Of a DNA stretch of 64,000 nucleotides, positions 1 through 9,998 are shown one piece after another (within the stretch, counting starts at the first letter, position 1; every line of letters begins with the position of its first letter). Source of the stretch: Cytobacillus sp. S13-E01 (GTDB taxonomy: Bacteria > Bacillota > Bacilli > Bacillales > Bacillaceae_L); assembly GCF_029193815.1 (NCBI RefSeq), contig NZ_JARFVC010000001.1, positions 1 through 64,000 of the forward strand, given 5' to 3'. A model generated the notes under the pieces. It was not told where the DNA came from. It did not search any database and saw only the letters and a list, made by a program, of their open reading frames with translations. The position numbers and the translations under genes are program-made.

Positions 1-687
1 TGGAGTTCCTTCTTTGGATGCTTGAACTAAACCGTTTACCATAATACCGCTTTTGAGGTATTGGCGGATAAGATGTAAAACACGCTTATCTTTTACCTTT
101 TCCTCGATGTAGTACATGAGTTTATCGTGGTTCACTGTGTCAAAATAAGCTTTCATATCCATATCTACAACGTATCTGTACCCTTGCTCGTAGTACGACT
201 TCGCTTGTATGATAGCCTGGTGTGCACTACGCTTCGGACGAAACCCAAAGCTATTATCGGAGAACGTAGGGTCAAATATTGGTTGTAAGACTTGATTGAT
301 TGCTTGCTGAATCATCCGGTCGATAACAGTTGGAATCCCTAATTTTCTTACACCACCGTTAGGTTTTGGAATTTCAACCCGCAACACGGGTTGTGGGCTA
401 TAAGTTCCGTCATGTAATTTCGTTAGTAACTCTTCCCTGTGCTCCTTCAAGTGCGGGAGTAACTGGTCGTAAGTCATACCGTCTACGCCTGCGGCTCCCT
501 TATTTCTGACAACTTGGAGGTAGGCTTGATTGAGATTATTCCTTGTAAGAATTCTCTCATACAGATTTACACCATTTTGATTGTTCAGTTCACCATGGAA
601 ATTACTATGCACTCCGTTATACTCTTCATGTTCCACATTATCTCTCTGACGGTAGCCAGGTTTCCCTGTTTTCTGCGGTTGTCGCAA
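1..687 (-). CDS. ltrA: Group II intron reverse transcriptase/maturase, N-terminal part
   Basis: The frame is open from 687 to the window edge (229 codons). I chose a TTG start at 687 because AAGGAGG lies 8 nt upstream; a GTG four codons earlier overlaps that site. The product shows RT blocks 0-4: NKGAAGVDGM near residue 67, RPLGIP-like VRKLGIPTVIDR, SDNSFGFRPKRSAHQA, VDMDMKAYFDTVNHD, ending at ASKEGTP where PQGG is expected next. The catalytic YADD block, maturase domain and any endonuclease domain lie beyond the edge. The protein would assist splicing and retromobility of its own intron. No frameshift is seen in the visible part. Confidence 0.85.
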   Translation of the reverse strand, partial: MRQPQKTGKPGYRQRDNVEHEEYNGVHSNFHGELNNQNGVNLYERILTRNNLNQAYLQVVRNKGAAGVDGMTYDQLLPHLKEHREELLTKLHDGTYSPQPVLRVEIPKPNGGVRKLGIPTVIDRMIQQAINQVLQPIFDPTFSDNSFGFRPKRSAHQAIIQAKSYYEQGYRYVVDMDMKAYFDTVNHDKLMYYIEEKVKDKRVLHLIRQYLKSGIMVNGLVQASKEGTP

Positions 688-1120
688 TTTCCACACCTCC
701 TTGTATCCTCAAAATTATTATTGTTCAGTCCTTCACGTCCTGTCAGCGAACGCTACTATGACCTCGGCTGACTTCTTACGATTCATCCTCATGTCACCAT
801 GAAGATTGCACTGGTTCGTTATCACTTAACTTGCACTGTGCCCTCGTAAGACCTCCCCTGGTAAGAGTGAATACTTTCCTCCCATGTAACTGCTAGATTT
901 ACTGTATAGGTTTCGAGCAGTATTGGACTTCAGTTTGTCTTGCAACCTTATCCGACCTAATTCAGCCTTATATCTAGTTTCTGTTCGTCAGTTCAGGAGT
1001 TTGCGTCCGACTTCCTTCAGCCACTACCTCACGATAGCCACCTTGTCTTTCGCTAACAGTTCCTACTGCCAAGCCTGTAGTGGACTTTCACCACCGAGTA
1101 TTCACCCATGCAGGGCGCAC
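1..1120 (-). mobile_element. Group II intron (group IIC-like), 5' part, cut by window edge
   Basis: The intron 5' end is read on the minus strand at 1120 as GTGCGCCC, the usual group II GUGYG start. About 430 nt of structured domain I-IV RNA follow, then an LtrA-type reverse transcriptase ORF that runs off the left edge. Landmarks such as GCATGGGTG near the 5' end and a TTACCAGGGGAGGTCT-like block recall group IIC introns from memory. The position also fits: the intron starts directly after the T-tract of a perfect 12-bp terminator hairpin, the known target type of group IIC introns. Domains V and VI lie outside the window, so completeness and the 3' end cannot be judged. Confidence 0.85.
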
Positions 1121-1123
1121 AAA

Positions 1124-1152
1124 AAGAATACATAATCTTTTTATGTATTCTT
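1124..1152 (-). terminator. ynzC operon terminator and intron target hairpin
   Basis: A perfect 12-bp stem (1124-1135 with 1141-1152, 5-nt loop) is followed on the minus strand by a short T-run and then immediately by the intron start at 1120. It ends the yneA-yneB-ynzC unit and is probably the structure recognised by the group IIC intron. Its palindromic form would also work poorly or partly in the other direction. Confidence 0.85.
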
Positions 1153-1162
1153 GGGATCGTGT

Positions 1163-1396
1163 TTAATTCATCCGTTTTCTGATCTTACTCTTTTTTAATT
1201 TTTCAGGTGTAACATCAGCACCCGTTGAATCAACAATTTTCACATTATGAAGGGTATCAGTCATTGAACTCTTAAACGTTTGAAGATATTCTTGACGTAG
1301 TCTTTGTTGCTCATTTGTTTCTTCTGCAGATAAGCCTTCGCTTTTTGATTTTCTTGAAAGCTCATTAATTCGAGCAATTTTATCTTTTGATAGCAT
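1163..1396 (-). CDS. ynzC: YnzC, DUF896 family protein
   Basis: 77 residues, the same length as B. subtilis YnzC. The family folds as a short two-helix bundle (residues about 1-40, KIARINELSRKSKSEGLS) followed by a basic, probably flexible tail ending KSKIRKRMN. AAAGGAG lies 10 nt upstream of the ATG. It is the last gene of the LexA-controlled yneA-yneB-ynzC cluster, so it is probably SOS induced. Its molecular function is not known. Identification rests on sequence and on its place beside yneB and lexA. Confidence 0.9.
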   Translation of the reverse strand: MLSKDKIARINELSRKSKSEGLSAEETNEQQRLRQEYLQTFKSSMTDTLHNVKIVDSTGADVTPEKLKKSKIRKRMN

Positions 1397-1462
1397 TATA
1401 ATAGGACTCCTTTTACTTCTTAAGTCAATATAATAAAATATGTTACTAAAAAGGAGTCCATA

Positions 1463-2445
<983 letters not shown>

Positions 2446-2461
2446 GTAAAAACCCCCAATA

Positions 2462-2475
2462 AGAATATTTGTTCC
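2462..2475 (-). promoter_or_regulatory. LexA box proximal to yneA
   Basis: AGAATATTTGTTCC differs from the Gram-positive consensus CGAACRNRYGTTYC at its first base and at the C of the GAAC half-site. It lies between the yneA promoter and the start codon, giving yneA two operators, as expected for a tightly held division inhibitor. Confidence 0.65.
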
Positions 2476-2489
2476 CATTACTCACTTTT

Positions 2490-2519
2490 ATTATAATAAG
2501 AACAAATGTTTCGTGTCAA
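2490..2519 (-). promoter_or_regulatory. yneA promoter with LexA box in the spacer
   Basis: On the minus strand TTGACA (2514-2519) and TATAAT (2490-2495) are perfect sigma-A hexamers, 18 nt apart. AGAACAAATGTTTC (2499-2512) fills the spacer and matches the LexA consensus at all but the first base. A repressor bound here would block polymerase, giving a strong, tightly SOS-controlled promoter. Confidence 0.88.
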
Positions 2520-2529
2520 TATCTTTTTT

Positions 2530-2569
2530 CGAACTTATGTTTGTACAAATAGGAAAATCATGCTATAAT
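2530..2569 (+). promoter_or_regulatory. lexA promoter with LexA box
   Basis: TTGTAC (2541-2546) and TATAAT (2564-2569) are spaced 17 nt. CGAACTTATGTTTG (2530-2543) overlaps the -35 region and fits the LexA box with small deviations. This gives autoregulation of lexA. Confidence 0.85.
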
Positions 2570-2606
2570 CTAGTTAAATATTAGGAAGATTCGAGGTGCA
2601 ACGAAA

Positions 2607-3230
2607 ATGACGAAAATATCAAAAAGACAACAGGATATCTTAAATTTTATTAAAGACGAAGTGAAAGCGAAAGGTTATCCACCTTCTGTCCGTGAGATAG
2701 GGGAAGCTGTTGGACTGGCTTCCAGTTCAACTGTACATGGCCATTTATCTAGACTCGAAAGTAAAGGACTCATTCGAAGAGATCCTACTAAACCGCGTGC
2801 AATTGAAATATTAGAAATCGATTCTACTAGCCATATACCTCGCAGTGAGGTGATAAATGTACCTATTATCGGTAAAGTTACTGCTGGGCACCCCATTACT
2901 GCCATTGAAAACGTGGAGGAATACTTCCCTCTACCTGACAGGTTTGTTTCTCCAGACGACAATGTTTTCATGCTTGAAATTATGGGAGAAAGTATGATTG
3001 AAGCTGGAATACTTAATGGAGATTTAGTTATCGTAAGGCAACAACAAACAGCAAATAATGGGGATATTGTCGTGGCTATGACCGAAGATGATGAAGCAAC
3101 TGTAAAACGCTTCTTTAAGGAGAAAGATTATATTCGATTACAACCAGAAAATTCAAGCATGGAACCAATTATCCTACGTAATGTTTCAATATTAGGCAAA
3201 GTTATAGGTGTTTACCGAACTGTACATTAG
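2607..3230 (+). CDS. lexA: LexA, SOS repressor and self-cleaving protease
   Basis: 207 residues. The N-terminal winged helix (about 1-65) has the recognition region [20 protein letters not shown]. The C-terminal S24 peptidase domain contains the Ala93-Gly94 cleavage site (VTAGHP), the nucleophile Ser129 (GESM) and the base Lys167 (TVKRF). RecA filaments trigger self-cleavage, relieving repression of yneA, recA and other SOS genes. GAGGTG lies 9 nt upstream of the ATG. It is one of only two intact genes on the plus strand here. Confidence 0.97.
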   Translation: MTKISKRQQDILNFIKDEVKAKGYPPSVREIGEAVGLASSSTVHGHLSRLESKGLIRRDPTKPRAIEILEIDSTSHIPRSEVINVPIIGKVTAGHPITAIENVEEYFPLPDRFVSPDDNVFMLEIMGESMIEAGILNGDLVIVRQQQTANNGDIVVAMTEDDEATVKRFFKEKDYIRLQPENSSMEPIILRNVSILGKVIGVYRTVH

Positions 3231-3250
3231 AATGAATTTGGGGTACTAAT

Positions 3251-3311
3251 AAAAAAGCGCTAAACACCCGGAGCTAGACGCCATAACTAGGTATAAAATT
3301 TTATACTTTCA
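3251..3311 (-). repeat. Truncated copy of the CTAGCTCC/GCGCTTTT repeat family (copy 1)
   Basis: Keeps only the ends of the family: on the minus strand the A/T-rich tail with GTATAAAA, then CCTAGTTATGGCGTCTAGCTCC, then a short remnant ending GCGCTTTTTT. The central hairpins are deleted. It lies 12 nt past the palindromic lexA terminator when read on the minus strand. Confidence 0.7.
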
Positions 3312-3323
3312 TAAATTTCACAC

Positions 3324-3357
3324 AGCAATTTGGGACATTTGCCCAAATTGCTTTTTT
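3324..3357 (+). terminator. lexA terminator
   Basis: Perfect 11-bp stem (3324-3334 with 3342-3352, loop ACATTTG) followed by TTTTTT on the plus strand. Confidence 0.9.
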
Positions 3358-3365
3358 ATAACCCT

Positions 3366-3398
3366 AAAAAACCTTACCACTGAAAAAGTGATAAGGTT
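3366..3398 (-). terminator. glnRA terminator
   Basis: 12-bp stem with one mismatch (3370-3381 with 3387-3398). On the minus strand it is followed by TTTTTT. It lies 9 nt past the glnA stop. Confidence 0.88.
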
Positions 3399-3406
3399 TT
3401 GGCTTT

Positions 3407-4741
3407 TTAATACATTGACATATATTGCTCGCGTTCCCAAGGATGAACTTGTGTGCGGAACATATCCCACTCAATTTCTTTCGCTTCAACAAAGTGTTCA
3501 GCCAAGTGTTCCCCTAGAGCATTAACAATAATTTCATCTGCCTTAAATAGATCCAGTGCCTGAGCTAATGTTGCAGGTAAATCAACGATTCCAGCTTCTA
3601 GTCGTTCTGCTTTGTTCATGACGTAAATGTTACGATCTATTGGAGCTGGAGGAGTTAATTTGTTTTTAATTCCATCTAGTCCAGCCGCTAGTAGAACAGC
3701 CATTGCTAAGTAAGGATTTGCTGCAGGATCAACACTTCTAACCTCTACACGAGTACTTAGTCCACGTGAAGCAGGTATACGAATTAACGGACTTCTGTTA
3801 CGCGCTGACCATGCCACATAACAAGGAGCCTCATATCCAGGAACCAAACGTTTATAAGAGTTAACTGTCGGGTTAGTAACAGCCGTAAAATTAGGCGCAT
3901 GGTTAATAATTCCAGCGATAAATTGTCTCGCCACATCACTTAATTCTAGCTCGTTGTTAGTGTCGTAGAAAGCATTTTTCCCATTAGTAAATAATGATAA
4001 ATTACAGTGCATACCAGATCCATTTACCCCAAATAGTGGTTTGGGCATAAAGGTTGCGTGCAGACCATGCTTACGTGCAATTGTTTTTACTACCAATTTA
4101 AACGTTTGAATATCATCACAAGCCTTTAATGCGCTCGCATACTTAAAATCAATTTCATGTTGACCTGGAGCAACTTCATGATGTGAAGCTTCTACTTCAA
4201 AGCCCATTTCTTCTAGTTCAAGTACGATATCACGACGACAGTTCTCACCTAAATCCATTGGCGCTAAGTCAAAATATCCTCCACTATCATTTAGCTCTAA
4301 AGTCGGCTCGCCTTTTTCATCTAGTTTAAATAAGAAGAATTCAGGCTCTGGCCCAAGGTTGAAATCCGTGAATCCTAATTCTTCCATCTCTTTTAAGACT
4401 CTCTTTAAATTAGTACGAGGGTCACCATCAAATGGAGTTCCATCTGAGTTATAGATATCACATATTAAACGAGCGACTTTTCCTTTTTCTGCAGTCCAAG
4501 GGAAAATTACCCATGTATCTAAGTCTGGGAAAAGATACATATCTGATTCTTCAATACGTACGAAGCCTTCAATAGAAGAACCATCAAACATCATTTTATT
4601 ATCTAATGCTTTTTCTAACTGACTTACAGGTATTTCAACGTTTTTAATTGTGCCTAAAATATCAGTAAATTGTAAACGGATATACTTCACATTTTCTTCT
4701 TTCACAATACGAAAAATATCTTCTTTAGAAAACTTAGACAT
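3407..4741 (-). CDS. glnA: Glutamine synthetase, type I
   Basis: Condenses glutamate and ammonia to glutamine using ATP; cytoplasmic dodecamer. The 444-residue product matches B. subtilis GlnA in length. Visible active-site blocks include [36 protein letters not shown] and [10 protein letters not shown] use ATG 4741 because GGAGG lies 9 nt upstream; the TTG two codons earlier is only 3 nt from it. In Bacillus this enzyme, when inhibited by glutamine, also controls the regulators GlnR and TnrA. It is co-transcribed behind glnR. Confidence 0.97.
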   Translation of the reverse strand: MSKFSKEDIFRIVKEENVKYIRLQFTDILGTIKNVEIPVSQLEKALDNKMMFDGSSIEGFVRIEESDMYLFPDLDTWVIFPWTAEKGKVARLICDIYNSDGTPFDGDPRTNLKRVLKEMEELGFTDFNLGPEPEFFLFKLDEKGEPTLELNDSGGYFDLAPMDLGENCRRDIVLELEEMGFEVEASHHEVAPGQHEIDFKYASALKACDDIQTFKLVVKTIARKHGLHATFMPKPLFGVNGSGMHCNLSLFTNGKNAFYDTNNELELSDVARQFIAGIINHAPNFTAVTNPTVNSYKRLVPGYEAPCYVAWSARNRSPLIRIPASRGLSTRVEVRSVDPAANPYLAMAVLLAAGLDGIKNKLTPPAPIDRNIYVMNKAERLEAGIVDLPATLAQALDLFKADEIIVNALGEHLAEHFVEAKEIEWDMFRTQVHPWEREQYMSMY

Positions 4742-4796
4742 AAACAATGTCCTCCCCGAAATAATTTTATTTAGTGATATTACACTAATCGTGATT

Positions 4797-5195
4797 TTAA
4801 TGAAAAAATCTTGAAATGTCCCCTTGTCTTAAGGTTGATTTATTAAATCTTCCTGCATCAATGAGCTCTGCTTTTAACAATCGTCTCAATTCATTATCTG
4901 TCAAGTCTTTTTTGACTGGAGCGGCTGGCGTTTCCTTAATAAGTTCTGCTTCTTGTTTAACCGCAAATAGTTGTTTAATTCCAGCTAAATTTACCCCTTG
5001 TTCAATCAACTTCTTAATTTCTAAAAGCCGATCGACGTCATTGAATGAAAACATCCTTCGATTACCCTCTGTTCGAGCCGGAAAAACTAATCCATTCTCT
5101 TCATAATAGCGGATTTGCCGAGCAGACAACTCTGTTAATTGCATCACTATTCCAATCGGAAACAATGGCATGGTACGTCTTATGTTGTCACTCAA
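4797..5195 (-). CDS. glnR: GlnR, MerR-family nitrogen repressor
   Basis: 132 residues: a MerR-type winged helix (about 10-80; [20 protein letters not shown]) and a C-terminal tail ending [13 protein letters not shown], the region that autoinhibits the protein and contacts feedback-inhibited glutamine synthetase in B. subtilis. It is expected to repress its own operon under nitrogen excess through the two operators found directly upstream. glnA follows after a 55-nt gap. Confidence 0.95.
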   Translation of the reverse strand: MSDNIRRTMPLFPIGIVMQLTELSARQIRYYEENGLVFPARTEGNRRMFSFNDVDRLLEIKKLIEQGVNLAGIKQLFAVKQEAELIKETPAAPVKKDLTDNELRRLLKAELIDAGRFNKSTLRQGDISRFFH

Positions 5196-5230
5196 TGCAG
5201 CGCCTCCTTTATTTACTAACTTATAAAACT

Positions 5231-5281
5231 ACTATAACTCATGTTAGTTTACCTGTCAATATTACGTGAGGAAATATAACA
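5231..5281 (-). promoter_or_regulatory. glnRA promoter with two GlnR operators
   Basis: TTGACA (5254-5259) and TATAGT (5231-5236) are spaced 17 nt on the minus strand. TGTTA-N7-TCACG (5265-5281) lies upstream, and TGACA-N7-TAACA (5242-5258) overlaps the -35. Both follow the GlnR/TnrA pattern TGTNAN7TNACA with one change each. The arrangement is that of the B. subtilis glnRA promoter. Confidence 0.85.
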
Positions 5282-5291
5282 TTAAAATTTT

Positions 5292-5328
5292 AAAAATAAA
5301 CAAGGATAACTAAATGTTATCCTTGTTT
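5292..5328 (-). terminator. ynbB terminator
   Basis: Perfect 13-bp stem (5298-5310 with 5316-5328), followed on the minus strand by ATTTTTA. The ynbB stop codon lies inside the stem. Confidence 0.8.
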
Positions 5329-6597
5329 TCCTACTTTTATTAGATTCTTTGTAATTAATTGGTCTAATGCTATACATATTGATATTTTCACGTGTGAATA
5401 GGTTAATCCACCTTGTACATAAGCCACATACGGTGGTCTTAACGGTCCGTCTGCTGTCAATTCAATACTAGCACCTTGGATGAAAGTCCCAGCAGCCATA
5501 ATAACATCGTCTTCATATCCTGGCATATAGGCAGGGTATGGTGTTACATGTGAATTAATTGGGGAAGTGTATTGAATTGATTGACAAAAGGCAATCATCA
5601 GGTCTTTATCATCAAATTGAACTGATTGGATTAAATCAGTACGTGGACCATTCCACTTTGGATTTGTGTTTAAACCCATCTCCTCGAGTATTGCAGATGT
5701 AAATACAGCACCTTTAAGGGCTTGTCCAACAATATGGGGAGCCAGGAAAAATCCTTGGTACATTTCTTGTAGGCTATACAAAGAAGCTCCCGCTTCTGCC
5801 CCTATTCCTGGAGATGTCATTCGGTAGGAACACGCTTTTACATAATCTTTTTTCCCTACAATATATCCGCCAGTTTTCGCAAGTCCCCCACCTGGATTTT
5901 TAATAAGTGAACCCGCGATTAAATCTGCACCAACATGACACGGTTCAATATCCTCAACAAATTCACCATAACAATTATCCACAAACACAATTATATTAGG
6001 GTTTATTTCTTTAACAAACGCAATCATTTCTTTCATTTGATTTATAGTAAATGACGGTCTCGTAGCATATCCTTTTGAACGTTGAATACCAATCATTTTT
6101 GTTTGCTCATGAATTGATCTTCTTATTTCTTCATAGTCTATATTTCCATTATCGATTAATTCAACTGTGTTATATCCAATATTAAAATCTTTTAAGGAAC
6201 CCACACCCGAACCGCGTATTCCGACTATTTCTTCCAACGTATCATATGGTTTCCCAGTAATATAGAGCAGCTCATCATTTGGTCTTAGAATCCCAAATAA
6301 CGCTATTGAAATGGCATGGGTTCCTGAAATTATTTGCGGACGAACTAGCGCTGCTTCACCACCAAAGACATCTGCATATATTTTTTCAAGTGTATCTCTG
6401 CCCATATCATCATAACCATACCCGGTTGACGGAATGAAGTGTGAATCGCTTACTTGATATTTCTGATAGCTTTGCAATACTCGGTATTGGTTATTATCTA
6501 TCCTTTGATCAATTTCCTTATGGATACCAGCGATTTGCGCTTCGACTTTTACAACTAGCTTAGATAAAACTTCCCCATTATTTAGTTGACTAAACAT
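5317..6597 (-). CDS. ynbB: YnbB, PLP-dependent C-S lyase-like protein (aluminium resistance family)
   Basis: 426 residues with the fold-type I PLP layout of cystathionine/methionine gamma-lyase relatives: GYGYDDMGRDTLEKIYADVFG near the N-terminus, QIISGTHAIS, DNCYGEFVE and the PLP lysine in GSLIKNPGGG. The substrate is not known; the 'aluminium resistance' name is historical. I use ATG 6597 with AAAGGAG 6 nt upstream; a longer reading would overlap hflX by 21 codons. It starts 11 nt after the hflX stop, so the two are co-transcribed. Confidence 0.9.
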   Translation of the reverse strand: MFSQLNNGEVLSKLVVKVEAQIAGIHKEIDQRIDNNQYRVLQSYQKYQVSDSHFIPSTGYGYDDMGRDTLEKIYADVFGGEAALVRPQIISGTHAISIALFGILRPNDELLYITGKPYDTLEEIVGIRGSGVGSLKDFNIGYNTVELIDNGNIDYEEIRRSIHEQTKMIGIQRSKGYATRPSFTINQMKEMIAFVKEINPNIIVFVDNCYGEFVEDIEPCHVGADLIAGSLIKNPGGGLAKTGGYIVGKKDYVKACSYRMTSPGIGAEAGASLYSLQEMYQGFFLAPHIVGQALKGAVFTSAILEEMGLNTNPKWNGPRTDLIQSVQFDDKDLMIAFCQSIQYTSPINSHVTPYPAYMPGYEDDVIMAAGTFIQGASIELTADGPLRPPYVAYVQGGLTYSHVKISICIALDQLITKNLIKVGKQG

Positions 6598-6608
6598 TTT
6601 GTTCTCCT

Positions 6609-7874
6609 TTATGCTTGAAAATGTCTTAGTTGCCCTGATAACGAATGACTTGGTAGAATAAAACCCATACATTCATAAGTTTCAGTATCATCATTATAAT
6701 GTAAATCTTTTAGTATTGTATCTGTTTTTAAACTCGAAAGTAATTTACCCTCAGTGCTTGGCAAAGAAACACGATATTCATTCATCGTTATGATCATTTC
6801 ATCTTCGATTTGTCGTTTTAACGTAAGAATATCATTTCGTTCAAAAGCGCTTATAACAACTGAATCAGTTGTTGAACTCGGAACAAATTCATGGTGTTTC
6901 TTATCAGCTTTATTATAAACAGTTAAAATTGGAATACCCTCAATTCCTAGATCATTTAAAAGATCATACACTGTTTTTTCATGATTAAAATAATCAGGAT
7001 TTGCAGAATCAACAACATGAAGAATAAGGTCAGCTTCTTTCACTTCTTCTAGAGTTGAACGGAATGCTGCAATTAGAGTCGTCGGTAGGTCCTGTATAAA
7101 ACCGACAGTATCGGTTAATAAAGTCGTTAAACCACAAGGCAAAATCATTTTTTTAGTCATTGGATCAAGTGTTGCGAAAAGTAAATTCTCTTCAAACGTA
7201 CCCGCTTCAGTGATTCGATTAAATAAAGTAGATTTCCCGGCATTCGTATAACCAACTAACGCTATTTGAAGGGCATTATTCTTCTTTCTGCGTTCACGAT
7301 AACGCTCCCTGTGCTCGACAATAACCTTAAGCTGATGTTTAATATCATCAATACGTCTATGAATATGTCGACGATCGCTTTCGAGTTTTGTTTCACCTGG
7401 TCCTCTTGTTCCAATACCCCCTGCTAATCGGGAAAGCTGAAGCCCCTTTCCTATAAGACGTGGTAATAAATATTTTAGCTGTGCTAACTCAACTTGAAGC
7501 TTACCCTCTTTCGAATTGGCCCTGGATGCAAATATATCTAAAATCAGCTGGGTACGATCAATCACACGCGCTTGTAGCTTTTCAGATAAATTACGAACCT
7601 GACTTGGCGAAAGCTCATCATTAAAAATAATGACATCTGGTTCAAGCTCAGCTTCAAGGGAAACAAGTTCCTCAACCTTACCTTTTCCTATGTATGTTGC
7701 TGGATGTCGTTTTTCCCGTTTCTGGGACAATTCAGAAACAACCTGACCCTTTGCAGTCTTAGTTAATGATTTTAATTCATCAAGAGAATATTCAAAGCGA
7801 GTATCATCATCACCAGGTAATTGACAACCTACTAATATTGCTTTTTCTAACGAATTTTTCTCAATATTATTCAA
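6609..7874 (-). CDS. hflX: HflX, ribosome-associated GTPase
   Basis: 421 residues. The N-terminal HflX domain has EKRHPATYIGKGKVEE and IFNDELSPSQVRNL. A central glycine-rich linker (GGIGTRGPGETKLESDRR) precedes the GTPase domain with G1 GYTNAGKST, G3 DTVGF and G4 NKAD. HflX family proteins split stalled or hibernating ribosomes. A TTG start at 7874 is preferred: AAGGA lies 6 nt upstream and the N-terminus MNNIEKN fits B. subtilis. The ATG six codons upstream has no ribosome site. Confidence 0.93.
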   Translation of the reverse strand: MNNIEKNSLEKAILVGCQLPGDDDTRFEYSLDELKSLTKTAKGQVVSELSQKREKRHPATYIGKGKVEELVSLEAELEPDVIIFNDELSPSQVRNLSEKLQARVIDRTQLILDIFASRANSKEGKLQVELAQLKYLLPRLIGKGLQLSRLAGGIGTRGPGETKLESDRRHIHRRIDDIKHQLKVIVEHRERYRERRKKNNALQIALVGYTNAGKSTLFNRITEAGTFEENLLFATLDPMTKKMILPCGLTTLLTDTVGFIQDLPTTLIAAFRSTLEEVKEADLILHVVDSANPDYFNHEKTVYDLLNDLGIEGIPILTVYNKADKKHHEFVPSSTTDSVVISAFERNDILTLKRQIEDEMIITMNEYRVSLPSTEGKLLSSLKTDTILKDLHYNDDTETYECMGFILPSHSLSGQLRHFQA

Positions 7875-8053
7875 TACCGTTCCTTCTTTCATAAAAAAGT
7901 CAAAGTCTTATCTATAGCTATATTAACAAAATTAATGATAATACTCTAATTTTCTATATTATTTCTTAAACTGTTGCTTTCTTGCAGCAAAGTAGCTAAA
8001 ATTTTAGGGTGGTACTTCATCATTTAATGACAGGACAGAGAGGAAAATACAAG

Positions 8054-8683
8054 ATGACATGGGATGTCCTAAGTGTTATTGGAACCGTTGCATTTGCAAT
8101 TAGTGGAGCCATTGTAGCTATGGAAGAAGAATATGATATATTAGGTATTTATATTTTAGGAATTGTTACAGCGTTTGGTGGTGGGGCTATTCGTAATTTG
8201 TTTATCGGTGTCCCAGTATCAGCACTTTGGGATCAAGGTAGTCTCTTTCAAGTAGCTTTACTTGCAATGACAGCAGTTTTCCTTTTTCCAAATGGATTAT
8301 TAAAACAGTGGAAAAGGTGGGGAAACTTCTTTGATGCTATCGGCCTAGCTGCATTTGCTATTCAGGGAGCACTGTTTGCATCAAATATGAACCATCCTAT
8401 CAGCGCAATTGTAGTTGCAGCGGTTTTAACTGGAAGTGGTGGAGGTATTATCAGAGATCTACTCGCCGGTCGTAAGCCACTTGTACTACGTTCAGAAATT
8501 TATGGATTCTGGGCAATTCTTGCTGGATTAATTGTCGGTTTAGGATTTGCCAATTCTCCTTTTGAACTTTATACACTGTTTATAGTAATCGTGGCACTGC
8601 GAATGCTTTCATACATTTACAAATGGAAATTGCCAAACAGAGCTTTTAAGCGAACTAAAACCTATCAAAATCATAATCTATAA
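8054..8683 (+). CDS. TRIC-type cation channel family membrane protein (UPF0126)
   Basis: 209 residues made almost wholly of hydrophobic helices arranged as two copies of a three-helix unit. Each unit has a glycine-rich GGGxxR motif (TAFGGGAIRNLF near residue 48, TGSGGGIIRDLL near 132), the signature of bacterial trimeric intracellular cation channels. Ion selectivity cannot be read from sequence. ATG 8054 is chosen with GAGAGG 10 nt upstream; the longer frame from 8009 lacks a ribosome site. It is divergent from hflX and alone on the plus strand. Confidence 0.88.
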   Translation: MTWDVLSVIGTVAFAISGAIVAMEEEYDILGIYILGIVTAFGGGAIRNLFIGVPVSALWDQGSLFQVALLAMTAVFLFPNGLLKQWKRWGNFFDAIGLAAFAIQGALFASNMNHPISAIVVAAVLTGSGGGIIRDLLAGRKPLVLRSEIYGFWAILAGLIVGLGFANSPFELYTLFIVIVALRMLSYIYKWKLPNRAFKRTKTYQNHNL

Positions 8684-8713
8684 AACTACACAGAAAATTT
8701 ATTTTTTATAGAA

Positions 8714-8758
8714 ACGGTAAGAAAAAGGAGGAATCAACACCTTTTTCTTACTGTTTTT
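8714..8758 (+). terminator. Terminator of the TRIC gene
   Basis: 14-bp stem with one mismatch (8715-8728 with 8740-8753) and TTTTT on the plus strand. It lies between convergent genes and may also slow transcription leaving spoVK. Confidence 0.8.
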
Positions 8759-8782
8759 AATGTCTCCATATAACTAATAACT

Positions 8783-9730
8783 TTATAAGTCATGAAATAC
8801 TAAATCTTGGTTTTTTATTGTCATGAGCTCTTCTCGATCATCTGTCTCATTAATTAATAGTCTCATTGCTTGAGTACGAATTGATTTTTCAATAATATTT
8901 CTAATATAGCGACCATTGCTAAATGTTGATACGCTGGTATCATTTCTGATTGTATACAAATGATCCCTTAACTTCCACTCTGCCTCTTTACTGAATATAT
9001 ATTCTCTTTCATCCATCATTCGTTTAGCTATCTCTAATAATTGTTCCACTGTATAATCAGGAAAATCTACTACAAGCGGGAATCTTGAATAAAGTCCTGG
9101 GTTTAAGGATAAAAAGTGATCCATTTCTTTTGAGTAACCAGCAAGTATTAACACAAACTCGTGTTGTTTATCCTCCATATGCTTTACAAGTGTATCGATC
9201 GCTTCCTTACCAAAGTCCTTTTCCCCACCTCTTGCCAGGGAGTAAGCCTCATCAATAAACAAAATTCCACCAAGCGCTTTTTTTATTAGATCACGTGTTT
9301 TTTGAGCGGTATGGCCGATGTATTCACCTACTAAGTCAGCTCGTTCTGCTTCAATTAAATGACCCTTTGACAATACATTCATTTGTAAAAATAACTTACC
9401 TAATAGTCTAGCAACTGTTGTTTTTCCCGTTCCAGGGTTTCCTTTAAACATCATATGAAGAGCTTGCTTTCCTGCCTTTAATCCTTGTTCTTCACGTTTT
9501 TTATTTACATAGAGCCATGCGTATATTTCTTTAACCACCCGTTTCATTTCATCCATACCGATCAAAGCACTCATTTCTTCTTCGATTTCTTTAAGTGCAG
9601 AATGCTTGGTACTGGTTTTCATTGGAACTATTTCATTTGAGGAGGAATTTAACACTTTTAGCTTCTTCTTTTGGCCATTTAAAATCACATTTATCTGTCC
9701 ATTGTTTTTCATTGTAATTGGTTGATCCAA
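8783..9730 (-). CDS. spoVK: SpoVK, AAA+ ATPase of stage V sporulation
   Basis: 315 residues, CbbX-like AAA+ protein. Walker A GNPGTGKT is at 97-104, Walker B ILFIDEAYS near 153, and an arginine-finger region GLYSRF follows. Mutants in B. subtilis are blocked late in sporulation; the client is not known. The start is TTG at 9730 with AGAGGTGA about 6 nt upstream. A TATAAT lies upstream but I could not pair it with a convincing -35. Order spoVK-hflX-ynbB-glnRA is conserved with B. subtilis. Confidence 0.93.
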   Translation of the reverse strand: MDQPITMKNNGQINVILNGQKKKLKVLNSSSNEIVPMKTSTKHSALKEIEEEMSALIGMDEMKRVVKEIYAWLYVNKKREEQGLKAGKQALHMMFKGNPGTGKTTVARLLGKLFLQMNVLSKGHLIEAERADLVGEYIGHTAQKTRDLIKKALGGILFIDEAYSLARGGEKDFGKEAIDTLVKHMEDKQHEFVLILAGYSKEMDHFLSLNPGLYSRFPLVVDFPDYTVEQLLEIAKRMMDEREYIFSKEAEWKLRDHLYTIRNDTSVSTFSNGRYIRNIIEKSIRTQAMRLLINETDDREELMTIKNQDLVFHDL

Positions 9731-9998
9731 AAGCTCTCACCTCTCATTCTATACCATTATACGCCCATTATTTAACATTTGTGACAAAAGCCTAAATAAT
9801 ATCATAGGCAAATGCCTTATATTAAAAATTCATCATTTTTCTTATTTCATCAAAATCATACTTATTTCACCAACAACTGCTAGTTTTTTGTCTAAACATG
9901 CGGTTTCCCAAGAAATATTTTTCCTTCTACAACATATAAACTTTTTGCTACTTTTATGAGGGTTATATTTAATAATATCGCTTTTTCCTATACTAAAT

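Noticed and set aside
514-1135. Plus-strand open frames opposite the left-edge intron
   Set aside because: They lie antisense to the RT gene and to structured intron RNA, and have no family resemblance.
8006-8015. AGGGTGGTAC, resembling the core of a T-box riboswitch, upstream of the TRIC gene
   Set aside because: The match stops before CCGCG, there is no specifier stem or terminator, and the downstream gene is not tRNA related. Probably chance or a very old remnant.
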